From DASUSH01 sp963785155 (lineage in GTDB: Bacteria; Actinomycetota; Thermoleophilia; Solirubrobacterales; 70-9), in the NCBI GenBank assembly GCA_963785155.1, contig CAWAUB010000007.1:496001-560000 (forward strand): a stretch of DNA of 64,000 bases. The letters run 5' to 3'. The notes beneath the pieces are model-generated. The model worked only from the letters and a program-made list of their open reading frames with translations, searched no databases and had not been told where the DNA came from. Positions 26,712-35,169 of the stretch are shown one piece after another. The position numbers and the translations under genes are program-made. Position 1 is the stretch's first letter; every line of letters begins with the position of its first letter.

Positions 26712-28760
26712 GTGATCCGGCTGTTCGCGACCTGGATCCTGACCGGGCTGGCGATCACGCTGCTGAGCGCGATCCTGCCCGGCTTCCACGTCGGCAGCGA
26801 AGCCGAGGCCCTCCTGGCAGCCGCGCTGATCGGCCTGGTCAACGCCCTCGTCTGGCCGCTCTTGATCCGGGTCGCGTTGCCCTTCACCGTGCTCACGCTC
26901 GGGCTCGGCGTGCTGGTGCTGAACGGTGGCGTGATCCTTCTCGTCGCTCAGATCGAGCAGAGCTTCCGGGTCGACGATCTCGGCACCGGGATCGCGGTGG
27001 CGATCGGGATCACGATCGCGAACACCCTGATCACCTCCCTGCTGGCGATCGACGACGACGACTTCTATTACCGCAACGTGATCCGTAGGCAGGCCCGGCG
27101 CAACGCGGCGGAGACGGCGGACAGCGGCGTCCCCGGCGTCTACTTCCTCGAGATCGACGGGCTTGCGCACGCAGTGGTCCAGCGCGCGATTCGCGACGGC
27201 CACGTGCCGACGCTTGCACGCTGGCTCCGCGAGGACACCCACACCCTGATGAGCTGGGAGACCGACTGGTCGTCGCAGACCGGCGCGTGCCAGGCCGGGC
27301 TCCTGCACGGGAACAACGACGACATGCCCGCCTTCCGCTGGTGGGAGAAGGACCGCGACTGCGCGATCGTGACGAACCACCCCAAGGACGCAGCGGAGAT
27401 GGAGCGCCGCCAGTCGGACGGCCGCGGCCTGCTGCACGAGGACGGTGCGAGCCGCGCGAACATCCTCTCCGGCGACGCTCCGCACACGCTGCTGACGATG
27501 AGCACGGTGCTCGACCGCAGCCGCCCGGGCCGGATCGGCCAGGATTACTTCGCCTACTTCGCCAATCCATACAGCGTCACCAGGACCACGGTCCTCGCGT
27601 TTGCGGACATCGCTCAGGAGCTCTTTTACGCCTCGCGCCAGCGCCGGTGGGACGTCCGGCCGCGTGTCAAGCGCAACCTCTCATACGCGTTCGTCCGGGC
27701 CTGGGGGACGGTGATCCAGCGCGACCTACAGGTCGCGGCGGTGATCGGTGACCTCTACGCGGGTCGCCCCGTCGGGTACTCGACCTTCCTCGCCTACGAC
27801 GAGGTCGCGCACCACTCCGGAGTCGAGCGCACCGACACCCTCGCGGTGCTGCGCCGGCTCGACCGCCAACTGGCAAGGATCGAGGGTGCTGCGGAAGACG
27901 CCGAGCGGCCCTATCGCCTGGTCATCCTCTCGGACCATGGGCAGTCGCAGGGCGCGACCTTCCTCGACCGGTACGGAATATCCCTCGACGACATGGTCCA
28001 GGAGGCCTGCGGCGCGGACAGCATGCACAGCGACGCGTCGGGGAACGACGAGGCGCTCGGAAACCTCGGCGCCGGCCTGACCGAGGCCGGGGGCGCCGAC
28101 AACTTCGTCGCCCGCGGGATCCGCCGCACCACCCGCGGGAAGCAGGTGGATGGCGAGGTCAGGCTGGGCGAGGAGGAGCCGGCCGAGAAGGATTCGGACG
28201 ATGCCGACGAGATCCCGGAGATCTCCGTGATGGCCTCAGGGAACCTGGGCCTGATCTCGTTCCCGCGCGAGCCCGGGCGGGTCAGCCTCGAGCGGATCTC
28301 CGCGCTCTACCCAGGGCTGATCCCGGCGCTCGTCGAGCACCCCGGAGTCGGCTTCATCCTCGTTCGCTCCGACGAAGATGGGCCGGTCGCAATGGGCAAG
28401 AACGGCCGCAGGCTCCTCGGCGACGACACGGTCGAAGGGGAGGACCCACTCACCCCGTTCGGGCCGAACGCGGCGGACCACGTCCGGCGTACGGACGGCT
28501 TCACACACTGCCCCGACATCGTCCTCAACAGCACCTACTGGGCCGAGACCGACGAGGTCGCGGCCTTCGAGGAGCTGGTCGGCTCCCACGGCGGCATGGG
28601 CGGCGAGCAGTCGCACCCCTTCGTGCTCGCGCCGAGCGACTGGGACTTCCCGTCGGAGCCGATCGTAGGGGCGGAGACCATGCACAGGCGGATGCGCCTC
28701 TGGCTCGCTGACCTCGGGCATGACGCCTACGCGGAGAGAGAGGACACGCCGCCGGCTTGA
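26712..28760 (+). CDS. Membrane protein: holin-like (Phage_holin_4_2) domain fused to AP-superfamily phosphodiesterase
   Basis: About 682 residues. The N-terminal ~120 residues hold four membrane helices of the YvlD/Phage_holin_4_2 type (TWILTGLAITLLSAILPGF, LVNALVWPLLIRVALPFTV). Residues ~145-680 form an alkaline-phosphatase-superfamily domain: YFLEIDGLAH with the metal-binding Asp, SSQTGACQAGLLHG with the likely nucleophile Thr, YDEVAHHSG, and LSDHGQSQG. These are metal ligands of type I phosphodiesterases. GGAAGG lies 10 bases before the GTG at 26712; an in-frame TTG at 26682 is the alternative. It overlaps the antiporter by four bases, so they are coupled. Substrate unknown, perhaps a lipid or polyprenyl phosphate. 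Confidence 0.8.
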   Translation: MIRLFATWILTGLAITLLSAILPGFHVGSEAEALLAAALIGLVNALVWPLLIRVALPFTVLTLGLGVLVLNGGVILLVAQIEQSFRVDDLGTGIAVAIGITIANTLITSLLAIDDDDFYYRNVIRRQARRNAAETADSGVPGVYFLEIDGLAHAVVQRAIRDGHVPTLARWLREDTHTLMSWETDWSSQTGACQAGLLHGNNDDMPAFRWWEKDRDCAIVTNHPKDAAEMERRQSDGRGLLHEDGASRANILSGDAPHTLLTMSTVLDRSRPGRIGQDYFAYFANPYSVTRTTVLAFADIAQELFYASRQRRWDVRPRVKRNLSYAFVRAWGTVIQRDLQVAAVIGDLYAGRPVGYSTFLAYDEVAHHSGVERTDTLAVLRRLDRQLARIEGAAEDAERPYRLVILSDHGQSQGATFLDRYGISLDDMVQEACGADSMHSDASGNDEALGNLGAGLTEAGGADNFVARGIRRTTRGKQVDGEVRLGEEEPAEKDSDDADEIPEISVMASGNLGLISFPREPGRVSLERISALYPGLIPALVEHPGVGFILVRSDEDGPVAMGKNGRRLLGDDTVEGEDPLTPFGPNAADHVRRTDGFTHCPDIVLNSTYWAETDEVAAFEELVGSHGGMGGEQSHPFVLAPSDWDFPSEPIVGAETMHRRMRLWLADLGHDAYAEREDTPPA

Positions 28761-29959
28761 TCGAGGTCGATACCACCTCATTTCTGGTCGTGATCATCGC
28801 CGCGACGGTTGCTGCGGTGACAGTCACCGTGGTGCCGAAGCGCCTGGCGCCACCGGTGGTGGTGATCGAGCTCCTGTTCGGGATCCTCGTCGGCCCACAG
28901 GTGATCGGTCTCGCCGAGCCCGACGAGTTCATCCAGTTCTTCTCGAACCTCGGGCTCGGCATGCTCTTCTTCTTCGCGGGTTACGAGATCGACTTCGAGC
29001 GCATCCGCGGCCGGCCGCTGATGCTGGGGGCGATCGGTTGGGTCCTCTCGATCGGTCTCGCCTATTCGCTCGGCGGGATCCTCGCTGTGGCCGGGATCGT
29101 CGTCTCGCTCATCTACACGGGGTCCGCGCTCGCCACGACCGCGATCGGCACGCTGATCCCGATCCTCAAGGACAGCGGCGAACTGCGGACGAAATTCGGA
29201 ACGTTCCTGCTTGCCGCGGGCGCAATCGGGGAGTTCGGCCCGATCCTGTTGCTGACCCTTGTGCTTTCGACGACACAGCCGGTCCACGAGGCGCTGATCC
29301 TCTGCGCCTTCGTCGCCCTCGCGGTCTTCCTCGCGGTCGTCTCGACCCGGTTCGCCGATCGGGGTCTCCCGCACGTCGAGCGGACGATCGAGTCCTCGAG
29401 CCAGCTCGGTGTGCGCATCCTCGTCCTGCTCATCTTCGGGCTTGTCGCCCTCGCCGACCAGCTCGGCCTAGACCTCCTCCTGGGCGGTTTCGTGGCAGGG
29501 ATGATCACCCGCCTGGCGCTGAAGGGCCACGAGATCGAGCTGCTCGAGTCGAAGCTCACGGCGATCGGATTCGGGGTCCTGATCCCGTTCTTCTTCATCA
29601 CCAGCGGCATGAACTTCGACCTCGACTCCCTGCTCGAGAGCGCCGGGGCGCTGCTGGAGGTGCCCCTCTTCCTCGCCCTTTTCCTCGTCGTCAGAGGAGT
29701 ACCCGCGCTGCTCCTCTACCGCTCCGACCTGGACCGCACCGGCCGCGGCGCGCTGGCCTTCTTCTCCGCGACCGCGCTTCCGCTCGTGGTCGCGATCACG
29801 ACGATCGCCGTCGACGGCGGCCACATGCACTCCTCGACCGCCGCGGCCCTGGTCGGCGCCGCGATGCTCTCGACCCTGATCTTCCCGTTCGTGGGTTTGG
29901 CGCTCCGGCGAAAGGCGGACCCGGAGCCCGAGCCGCCGCCGGCGGCCGCCCCGGCCTAG
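28757..29959 (+). CDS. Cation:proton antiporter, CPA2 (Kef/Nha-like)
   Basis: 400 residues, about twelve membrane helices. TTG start at 28757 overlaps the phosphodiesterase stop (TTGA), so translation is coupled. Typical features: LFGILVGPQVIGL, GLGMLFFFAGYEIDF in helix 3, LLGGFVAGMITRLAL and FFFITSGMNFDL. There is no TrkA-N/RCK domain, so it is a short membrane-only member. Exchanges K+ or Na+ for H+ by family knowledge; ion preference cannot be told. Confidence 0.9.
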   Translation: MIEVDTTSFLVVIIAATVAAVTVTVVPKRLAPPVVVIELLFGILVGPQVIGLAEPDEFIQFFSNLGLGMLFFFAGYEIDFERIRGRPLMLGAIGWVLSIGLAYSLGGILAVAGIVVSLIYTGSALATTAIGTLIPILKDSGELRTKFGTFLLAAGAIGEFGPILLLTLVLSTTQPVHEALILCAFVALAVFLAVVSTRFADRGLPHVERTIESSSQLGVRILVLLIFGLVALADQLGLDLLLGGFVAGMITRLALKGHEIELLESKLTAIGFGVLIPFFFITSGMNFDLDSLLESAGALLEVPLFLALFLVVRGVPALLLYRSDLDRTGRGALAFFSATALPLVVAITTIAVDGGHMHSSTAAALVGAAMLSTLIFPFVGLALRRKADPEPEPPPAAAPA

Positions 29960-31371
29960 CTGACCGGCGGTTGCCGGTCCGTCCAGGCGCGTTCCGCCTC
30001 GATCTGCGCGGCGAGGGAGAGCAGCATGCCCTCCTCGTTCGGGCGCCCGATCAGCATCACCGCGAGTGGCAGTCCGTCCTCGTTCCAGCCGGCCGGGACC
30101 GACATCGCGGGCTGCCCGGTGTGGTTCCAGACGCCGGGCCAGGGGATCACCCTCGCCATCCCGTTCATCGTCCTGATGGTCCCGAGGCCTTCCCAGCGAC
30201 CGGTCTCGAGCGCCGGCTCGCTCGTGACGGGGGTGATCAGGACGTCGCTGTCCTCGAAGAGCTTCCCTAGCCGCGCGGCGTCGGTATCTCCGGCGGCTCG
30301 AGCCTTGGCCACAGCGGAATCGGGGATCAGCGATCCCAGCCGGGTCCAGCTGCGGAACTTGCGGTCGAGGCGGTCGGAGCGGGGGAGGGTCCGGGCCTCG
30401 TCGGCGACCCCGCGCATGACCCTGGCGACGATCAACGGGATCGCGCCCGTGCCGTAGTCCGGGTCCCGCTCGCGGACCTCGTGACCGAGCGTGCCGAGCA
30501 TCTCGGCGGTTTCGCGGACGGCTCCGCTCACGTCGTCGCGTTTCGGCACCCCGACCGCGCCGTCGGTCACCTTCGTCGACCAGGCGATCCGCAGGTTGCC
30601 GGCTGGCGAGGCGGCCGACTCCTCGTAGCTGCGCTCAGGTGCCGGCGGCCGGTCCCGATCCGCCGGTCCGGAGCCGCGCGAGCAATCGAGCATCAGCGCG
30701 GTGTCGCGGACCGAGCGGGTGAGCCATCCGAAGGCCGTCATCCCATGCCAGTGGTCGGGGAGGGGGGAGGTCGAGAGTCGCCCGCGCTGGGGCTTCAGGC
30801 CGACCAGTCCACAGAACGCGGCCGGCACGCGGATCGAGCCGCCTCCGTCGGAGGCCGAGGCCGCGCCGACGAGGCCGGCGGCGACCGCCGCAGCGGAGCC
30901 GCCGCTGGAGCCTCCCGGGCTTCGCTCCGTATCCCACGGGTTTCGCGTAACGCCGAAGGTCGCTGACTCCGTCACGCACATCGCGCAAAGCGGCGGCACG
31001 TTGGTCCGCCCGATCACGATCGCACCCGCCTCGCGAATCCGCCGCACGTACTCGGCGTCCGCGGTGGCCGGGGGACCGTAGGCCGACGTGCCGTGGGTGG
31101 TCACGTCGCCGGCGACATCCGCGTTGTCCTTGATCGCGACCGGGACGCCGTTCAGGGGTGGCGCGTCATCGGCGCCCGCGCGCTCACCTGCCTCATCCGC
31201 GGCCGCCAGCGCCTGGTCAGGGAAGACGGTGCGGAAGGCGTTCAGCTGCGGATCGATGCGTTCGATCCGGCGCAGGTAGAGCTCGACCAACTCGCGTGGG
31301 GAGATCTCCCGCCCGCGGATCAGCTTCGCCTGTCGGGCGACGCCGGCGAATGCGAGTTCCCGTTCCTCCAT
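29956..31371 (-). CDS. Amidase signature family hydrolase
   Basis: 471 residues. The Ser-cisSer-Lys triad is clear: Lys81 in VAIKDN, cis-Ser155 in SPGGSSGGS and nucleophile Ser179 in SDGGGSIRVPA, spaced 24 residues as in characterised members. It hydrolyses an aryl or alkyl amide. It is a stand-alone amidase rather than GatA, since no gatB/gatC is near and the C-terminal part differs. ATG at 31371. It ends in a four-base overlap with the antiporter on the other strand. Confidence 0.92.
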   Translation of the reverse strand: MEERELAFAGVARQAKLIRGREISPRELVELYLRRIERIDPQLNAFRTVFPDQALAAADEAGERAGADDAPPLNGVPVAIKDNADVAGDVTTHGTSAYGPPATADAEYVRRIREAGAIVIGRTNVPPLCAMCVTESATFGVTRNPWDTERSPGGSSGGSAAAVAAGLVGAASASDGGGSIRVPAAFCGLVGLKPQRGRLSTSPLPDHWHGMTAFGWLTRSVRDTALMLDCSRGSGPADRDRPPAPERSYEESAASPAGNLRIAWSTKVTDGAVGVPKRDDVSGAVRETAEMLGTLGHEVRERDPDYGTGAIPLIVARVMRGVADEARTLPRSDRLDRKFRSWTRLGSLIPDSAVAKARAAGDTDAARLGKLFEDSDVLITPVTSEPALETGRWEGLGTIRTMNGMARVIPWPGVWNHTGQPAMSVPAGWNEDGLPLAVMLIGRPNEEGMLLSLAAQIEAERAWTDRQPPVS

Positions 31372-31397
31372 CGGGCCCAGTATCTAGCTTGCGAGGG

Positions 31398-31889
31398 GTG
31401 TCTCGCCTTCAGCTCTCGAGCGCAGCGCTCCTCCTTTTCGCGGTCCTCGCCCTCGCCGGTTGTGGTGAGAAGGACGAGCCGGCCGGAGCGAACGCCGCCT
31501 CCGCGATCGCCGCCGGCGACGAGATCTGCCGCGCCTCCCAGGAACGGATCGCGGAGCTTCGCGGAGGCGCCGTCAGCTCACCCGAGCAGGCCGCCGAGCT
31601 GACCAGGGGCGTGATCGCCGCCTACGAGGAGGAGATCGCCGGGCTGACCGCGCTCGACGTCCCGGCCGAGCTCGAGCCGGACCTGGAGCGGTATCTGGCC
31701 GCCCGCGAGGATTCGCTCGAGCCGCTCCGCGACGGACTCGCCGCGGCGGAGAAGGGTGACGCCGAGGCCTACGCCGACGCGCAGGCCGCCGTCGCCGACG
31801 GCCAACTCGAGCGAACGAAGCTCGCCAAGGCAGTCGGCTTCAGCGACTGCAGCAGCCCGCTCGGTTCAGGCCCGGCGCCGCCGGGCTGA
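31398..31889 (+). CDS. Small helical lipoprotein
   Basis: 163 residues from the GTG at 31398. Signal peptide with lipobox ALAGC (Cys at about residue 21). The mature part is mostly amphipathic helix rich in Ala/Glu with regularly spaced hydrophobics (EEEIAGLTALDVPAELEPDL). Two further Cys (ICRAS, SDCSS) may form a disulfide. Divergent from the amidase with 26 bases between starts. Family not recognised beyond general similarity to exported helical-bundle proteins. Confidence 0.75.
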   Translation: MSRLQLSSAALLLFAVLALAGCGEKDEPAGANAASAIAAGDEICRASQERIAELRGGAVSSPEQAAELTRGVIAAYEEEIAGLTALDVPAELEPDLERYLAAREDSLEPLRDGLAAAEKGDAEAYADAQAAVADGQLERTKLAKAVGFSDCSSPLGSGPAPPG

Positions 31890-32017
31890 AGTTCGAGGGA
31901 CGAAAGCGCCGCGTCCGCGTCGCGAGGCGCCCAGGTCGCGGGCACGTAGGGCAGCGAATCAGGGGCGCGTGCGTCTTTCGTCACTCCTTGCGCGCGTTTC
32001 GTGTGAGGTCTCGAAAC

Positions 32018-32061
32018 GACTGTGCACTTAGTGGGGCTATAGCACCGTTAAGTGCACAGTC
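32018..32061. repeat. REP-like palindrome 1 (13-bp stem)
   Basis: GACTGTGCACTTA (32018-32030) pairs perfectly with TAAGTGCACAGTC (32049-32061). The loop holds a second palindrome GCTATAGC. It lies in the 342-base gap between the lipoprotein and the membrane protein, where no gene is seen. Confidence 0.7.
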
Positions 32062-32075
32062 AACGCTGACGGAAC

Positions 32076-32123
32076 TCGACTGTGCGGTTGAGCCGGTCAT
32101 AGCCGGCCAAAGTGCACAGTCGA
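32076..32123. repeat. REP-like palindrome 2 (related to palindrome 1)
   Basis: TCGACTGTGC (32076-32085) pairs with GCACAGTCGA (32114-32123). Inside, GCCGG and CCGGC pair around TCATAG, and TTG pairs with CAA. The outer arms share GACTGTGC/GCACAGTC with palindrome 1, so the two are tandem members of one family. Confidence 0.7.
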
Positions 32124-32231
32124 TGACCGCCGGCGCCTCGTGTCCCGCGCCCCCGCCGATCCCACCCTCCCTACATGCCCCGCGACCACGGCGCCTCGCG
32201 GCGCGGACACCGCGCCCCCGTCCCTAACCCG

Positions 32232-32669
32232 CTAGCCCCACCTCGAAGCCAGCGAACGCAGCCCGCGGCGGGACTTCGACTCCGCCTCGCGGCGGGCGAG
32301 CCAGCCGAAGCCGAGTGCGACGCCGAGGTTGAAGGCGCCGGCGAGCCACAGCCCGGCCTTCGCGCCGGGTCGCGAGATGGCCGGCGAGGCCGACCAGACG
32401 ACGTCAGTGGCGATCTCGGTGCCGCGCAGCCACGCGAGCGCCCACCAGTCCTCGGGGTTGCCGCGGGCCTCGGCGACGGCGTGCGCGGCGGCGAAGGTGA
32501 GCCAGATCGGACCGCAGCGGCGGAACAGGTGAACGGCGTCGGGGCCGGGCTCCTCGTGCCCCAGAACGCGCAGCGTCGCTGCCGGTGCCGCGAGCGCTCC
32601 GGACCCCAGCGCGAGGTCGAACGCGATCATGTTTCTGTTGGTCAGGCGGAGGACGTCTTCGAGATCCAT
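32232..32669 (-). CDS. Small integral membrane protein
   Basis: 145 residues from the ATG at 32669. About four hydrophobic segments (IAFDLALGSGALAAPAATL, CGPIWLTFAAAHAVAEA, GLWLAGAFNLGVALGFGWL) separated by short loops with WWALAWLRGTEIATDVVW. It resembles small four-helix membrane proteins of unknown role in actinobacteria. Divergent from the RpiR-type regulator with 85 bases between starts. Confidence 0.7.
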   Translation of the reverse strand: MDLEDVLRLTNRNMIAFDLALGSGALAAPAATLRVLGHEEPGPDAVHLFRRCGPIWLTFAAAHAVAEARGNPEDWWALAWLRGTEIATDVVWSASPAISRPGAKAGLWLAGAFNLGVALGFGWLARREAESKSRRGLRSLASRWG

Positions 32670-32754
32670 TCCGCGATCCAACCACAACCCGGAGCGGAAG
32701 ACGACATCGGGCCGCGGAGAAGGAAAGCCTCGCGCCGGGGCGAATTTCCCGGCC

Positions 32755-33624
32755 ATGAGCAAGACAGCCACTAAGACCCGTGCCCGCAACGGGCGTGCCG
32801 CCAAGTCCCTCTCCGCCTACATCTCCGAGCGCCTCGACGAATTCTCCCGCTCGCAGAAGGACGTCGCCCGCTACATCGTCGACCATCTCGACGAGGCCGC
32901 CTTCCAGACCGCAGAGGAACTCGCCCGCCGCGCCAACACCTCCTCGTCCACCGTCGTCCGCTTCTCACAGGCGCTTGGCTTCGAGGGCTATCCCGAGCTT
33001 CAGCAGTCGGCGATCGAGGAATACCGCAACCGCGCGCCTGAGCAGAACGGGAACGGCGGGAACGGCCAGCTCTTCGACTTCGACCACTCCGAGTTCGAGG
33101 CCGCGCTCGCGGCCGACCACGCGAACGTCGAGGACACGGCCCGCACGCTGACCCGCGAGCAGGTCGAGGCATGCGTCTCGGCGCTCGCCAACGCGAAGCG
33201 CGTCGTCATCGTCGGCGTCGACCAGATGGCCTTCTTCGCCAGCTACCTGCGCCACCTGCTGGCGCTGCTCGACCTGCGGGCCGAGGTCGTCGCGACCCCG
33301 CGCCAGGAGTCGATCAACCGGCTCGCGCGGGTCGACGAGGACACGCTGGTCGTCGCCTTCTCCGCCGGCCGCGCCCACCCGCTGATCATCCGCGCGCTGA
33401 AGCTCGCCCGCCACCGGCGCTCGCCGACGCTGGCGATCTCCGACGCGACCCTCTCGGAGCTCGGCGAGCACGCGGACTACCAGCTCTACTTCTCATCGAA
33501 CGGGCCGTCCTACACCCGCTCGAACACGGCGCTGATGTCGGTCGTCCAGGCGCTCGCGTATGGCGTCTACGCTCGCGACAAAGACTCCTACAAGGACCGC
33601 ATCCGCGCCTTCAAGCTGAAGTAG
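32755..33624 (+). CDS. MurR/RpiR family transcriptional regulator
   Basis: 289 residues from the ATG at 32755. The N-terminal HTH_6 domain (about 17-90: LSAYISERLDEFSRSQKDVA, then AFQTAEELARRANTSSSTVV) is the RpiR DNA-binding fold. A SIS domain fills residues about 130-280 (VVIVGVDQMAFFASYLRHLL; DTLVVAFSAGRAHPLIIRAL), which usually binds a phosphosugar ligand. The target is unknown; the divergent membrane gene or distant loci are candidates. A strong hairpin terminator follows 24 bases after the stop. Confidence 0.92.
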   Translation: MSKTATKTRARNGRAAKSLSAYISERLDEFSRSQKDVARYIVDHLDEAAFQTAEELARRANTSSSTVVRFSQALGFEGYPELQQSAIEEYRNRAPEQNGNGGNGQLFDFDHSEFEAALAADHANVEDTARTLTREQVEACVSALANAKRVVIVGVDQMAFFASYLRHLLALLDLRAEVVATPRQESINRLARVDEDTLVVAFSAGRAHPLIIRALKLARHRRSPTLAISDATLSELGEHADYQLYFSSNGPSYTRSNTALMSVVQALAYGVYARDKDSYKDRIRAFKLK

Positions 33625-33647
33625 CCAAAGTTTCCCTACCCCAACGA

Positions 33648-33673
33648 GAACGGGCCCCTTCCGGGGCCCGTTC
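33648..33673. terminator. Strong hairpin between convergent genes
   Basis: GAACGGGCCCC pairs perfectly with GGGGCCCGTTC (11 bp) around loop TTCC. It lies between the stops of the RpiR regulator and the first ferritin-like gene, so it can serve both directions. No clear T-tract. Confidence 0.8.
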
Positions 33674-33695
33674 CGTGTTCCATGGGGAGGAGACG

Positions 33696-34337
33696 TCACG
33701 ACTTGATGAAGGGCTGTACCGCCTTCAGCACCTCGTCCTCGGTCAGCGTCACGTCGAAAGCCTCCGGAGAGGGCAGCTCGCCGCGCAGCAGCCGGATCGC
33801 GCCGGCATGGCGTGCCTCGACCTGGACGATTCCGCCCGCGGTCGCGAGCAGGTCCTTCGACTCGAGGTTCGGCGCGGCGCCGTTGTAGGCGCTCACCCCG
33901 GTGTCCTCGAACGTCTGCGCGAGCTCGAGGAACGAGTCCTCGCTGGCGAACGCGTCGCCGAAGTCGACCTCCGGCGCCTTCACGGGCTTCGCCGCCCATG
34001 TCGCTGATCGTCGCCTCGAGCGCCGCGACGTGCTCCTTCTCGTCGCTCGAGATCAGCTCGACCAGCTCGCCGAGATCGCCCTTCGGCTTCAGGTCGGTCA
34101 GAGCCTGCTCGTAGAAGGCGGCCTCGAGGTACTCGAGGGTGAGCGCGAAGTTGAGGATCTCCAGATCCCCGGCGCTGGCGCTGCCCTGGGCGAAGGCCCG
34201 GGTGAGGTACGGGCCCACCGCGACGGCGCTGTAGACGGCGCCGGCGGCAAGCGCCCCCTTTGCGATGGCCGCCCTGCGGTCAATCGATTCGATCTCGACC
34301 TCGCCCAACTCGGGCGCGGCCAGCTGGTCTTGTCCAT
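33696..34337 (-). CDS. Exported ferritin-like domain protein, copy 1 (frameshifted)
   Basis: Ferritin-like helical bundle: LEILNFALTLEYLEAAFYEQ, then SSDEKEHVAALEATI, and the C-terminal ARHAGAIRLLRGEL with Glu/His ligands. Preceded by IDRRAAIAKGALAAGAVYSA, a Tat-like signal. The ATG at 34337 has Shine-Dalgarno AAGGA but is one frame off the body, so a shift near 34320 is implied. A second shift near 33990 joins DMGG to KAPEVDFGDAFASEDSF; the frame ends at 33696. About 213 residues in total. It resembles DUF4439/PF13668-type ferritin-like proteins, probably metal-binding or protective outside the membrane. Tandem with copy 2. Confidence 0.8.
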
Positions 34338-34378
34338 GTTCATTCCTTTCGAAGTAGTGATTCGTCGGCAGCGGCCGG

Positions 34379-35044
34379 TCAGCTGACGATGAAGGGCTGC
34401 ACCGCGGGCAGCACCTCCTCCGCCGTGGCCGGCGTGGCGAACGCGCCGTCCGGCGTGATCGTCTCGCCGAGCAGGTTGTTCAGCGCCGCGGCGTGGCGAC
34501 CTTCGACCGTGTGGATGGAAAGGGCCGCGGCGAGGATCGCCGCGTCTTCGATCGCCGCCGCCTGGCCGAGGTACGCGGCTGCGCCGAGGTTCTCGACCTC
34601 CGCGGCCGTCTTCAGGACCGTGTCGGCGTCGGCCAGGTCGAACTTCGTCTCCGGCTTCGGGGCCGGATCGCCGAGCTTCTTCGCCGTCGCCTCGAGCGCG
34701 GCGACATGCTCGTTCTCGTTCGAGAGCAGCTCCTCGATCAGGGCCTGCTCCTTGCCGCTGAAGAGGCCGGAATTGGCGACGTCGTCGTAGAACGCGGCCT
34801 CGAGGTACTCGAGCGTGAGCGCGTAATTGACGATCCCGAGGTCGCCCTCGCCGAACATCGCCAGGGCGTCGTCGCCCGTCTCGCCTCGGCTGCGGTCGAG
34901 GTCGACTCCTCGTCGTCGCCACAGGCCGCGAGGGCGAGTCCCGCCGCGCTGGTGCCGCCCGCGAGGAGCATGAACTTTCGTCGTGAGTGGGGCTGTGTTC
35001 CGACTTGCGCGCACCCGCCTCGCCGTGGAGGGCGTGTCTGTCAT
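34379..35044 (-). CDS. Exported ferritin-like domain protein, copy 2 (two compensating frameshifts)
   Basis: 221 residues. ATG at 35044; between about 34985 and 34885 the sensible reading is in another frame, giving a Tat/lipoprotein-type signal SRRKFMLLAGGTSAAGLALA followed by AACGDDEE, after which the first frame resumes. The bundle has LGIVNYALTLEYLEAAFYDD, SNENEHVAALEATAKKLG and HTVEGRHAAALNNLLGE. It is a clear paralogue of copy 1, sharing the YALTLEYLEAAFY, EHVAALEAT and AVQPFI segments. Copy 2 probably carries a lipid anchor (Cys in LAAC), unlike copy 1. Confidence 0.82.
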   Translation of the reverse strand: MTDTPSTARRVRASRNTAPLTTKVHAPRGRHQRGGTRPRGLWRRRGVDLDRSRGETGDDALAMFGEGDLGIVNYALTLEYLEAAFYDDVANSGLFSGKEQALIEELLSNENEHVAALEATAKKLGDPAPKPETKFDLADADTVLKTAAEVENLGAAAYLGQAAAIEDAAILAAALSIHTVEGRHAAALNNLLGETITPDGAFATPATAEEVLPAVQPFIVS

Positions 35045-35117
35045 GTGCTCAACGGAGATGTGCCGCCGACGGATCAGCGGGACGCTCGCCTATCATTCGC
35101 CTGCGAGGGCCAGAGGC

Positions 35118-35169
35118 GGGTGCGATCAGTCGCGTCCAGGTACGGCTCTGATCTCATTGCATGCAGATG
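35118..35169 (+). promoter_or_regulatory. Candidate third copy of the start-codon hairpin leader, before pdxS
   Basis: A hairpin GGGTGCGA/TCGCGTCC (35118-35137, loop TCAG) is followed by a second hairpin, ATCTCAT (35151-35157) with ATG-C-AGAT (35161-35168) around loop TGC, one C bulged. The second ends in the AT of the start codon ATG 35167-35169. The intervening GTCC-GGT-C-GCTC-GATC pattern matches the secDF leader (43759-43775) with two extra bases. The 5' hairpin is not clearly homologous. Confidence 0.45.
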
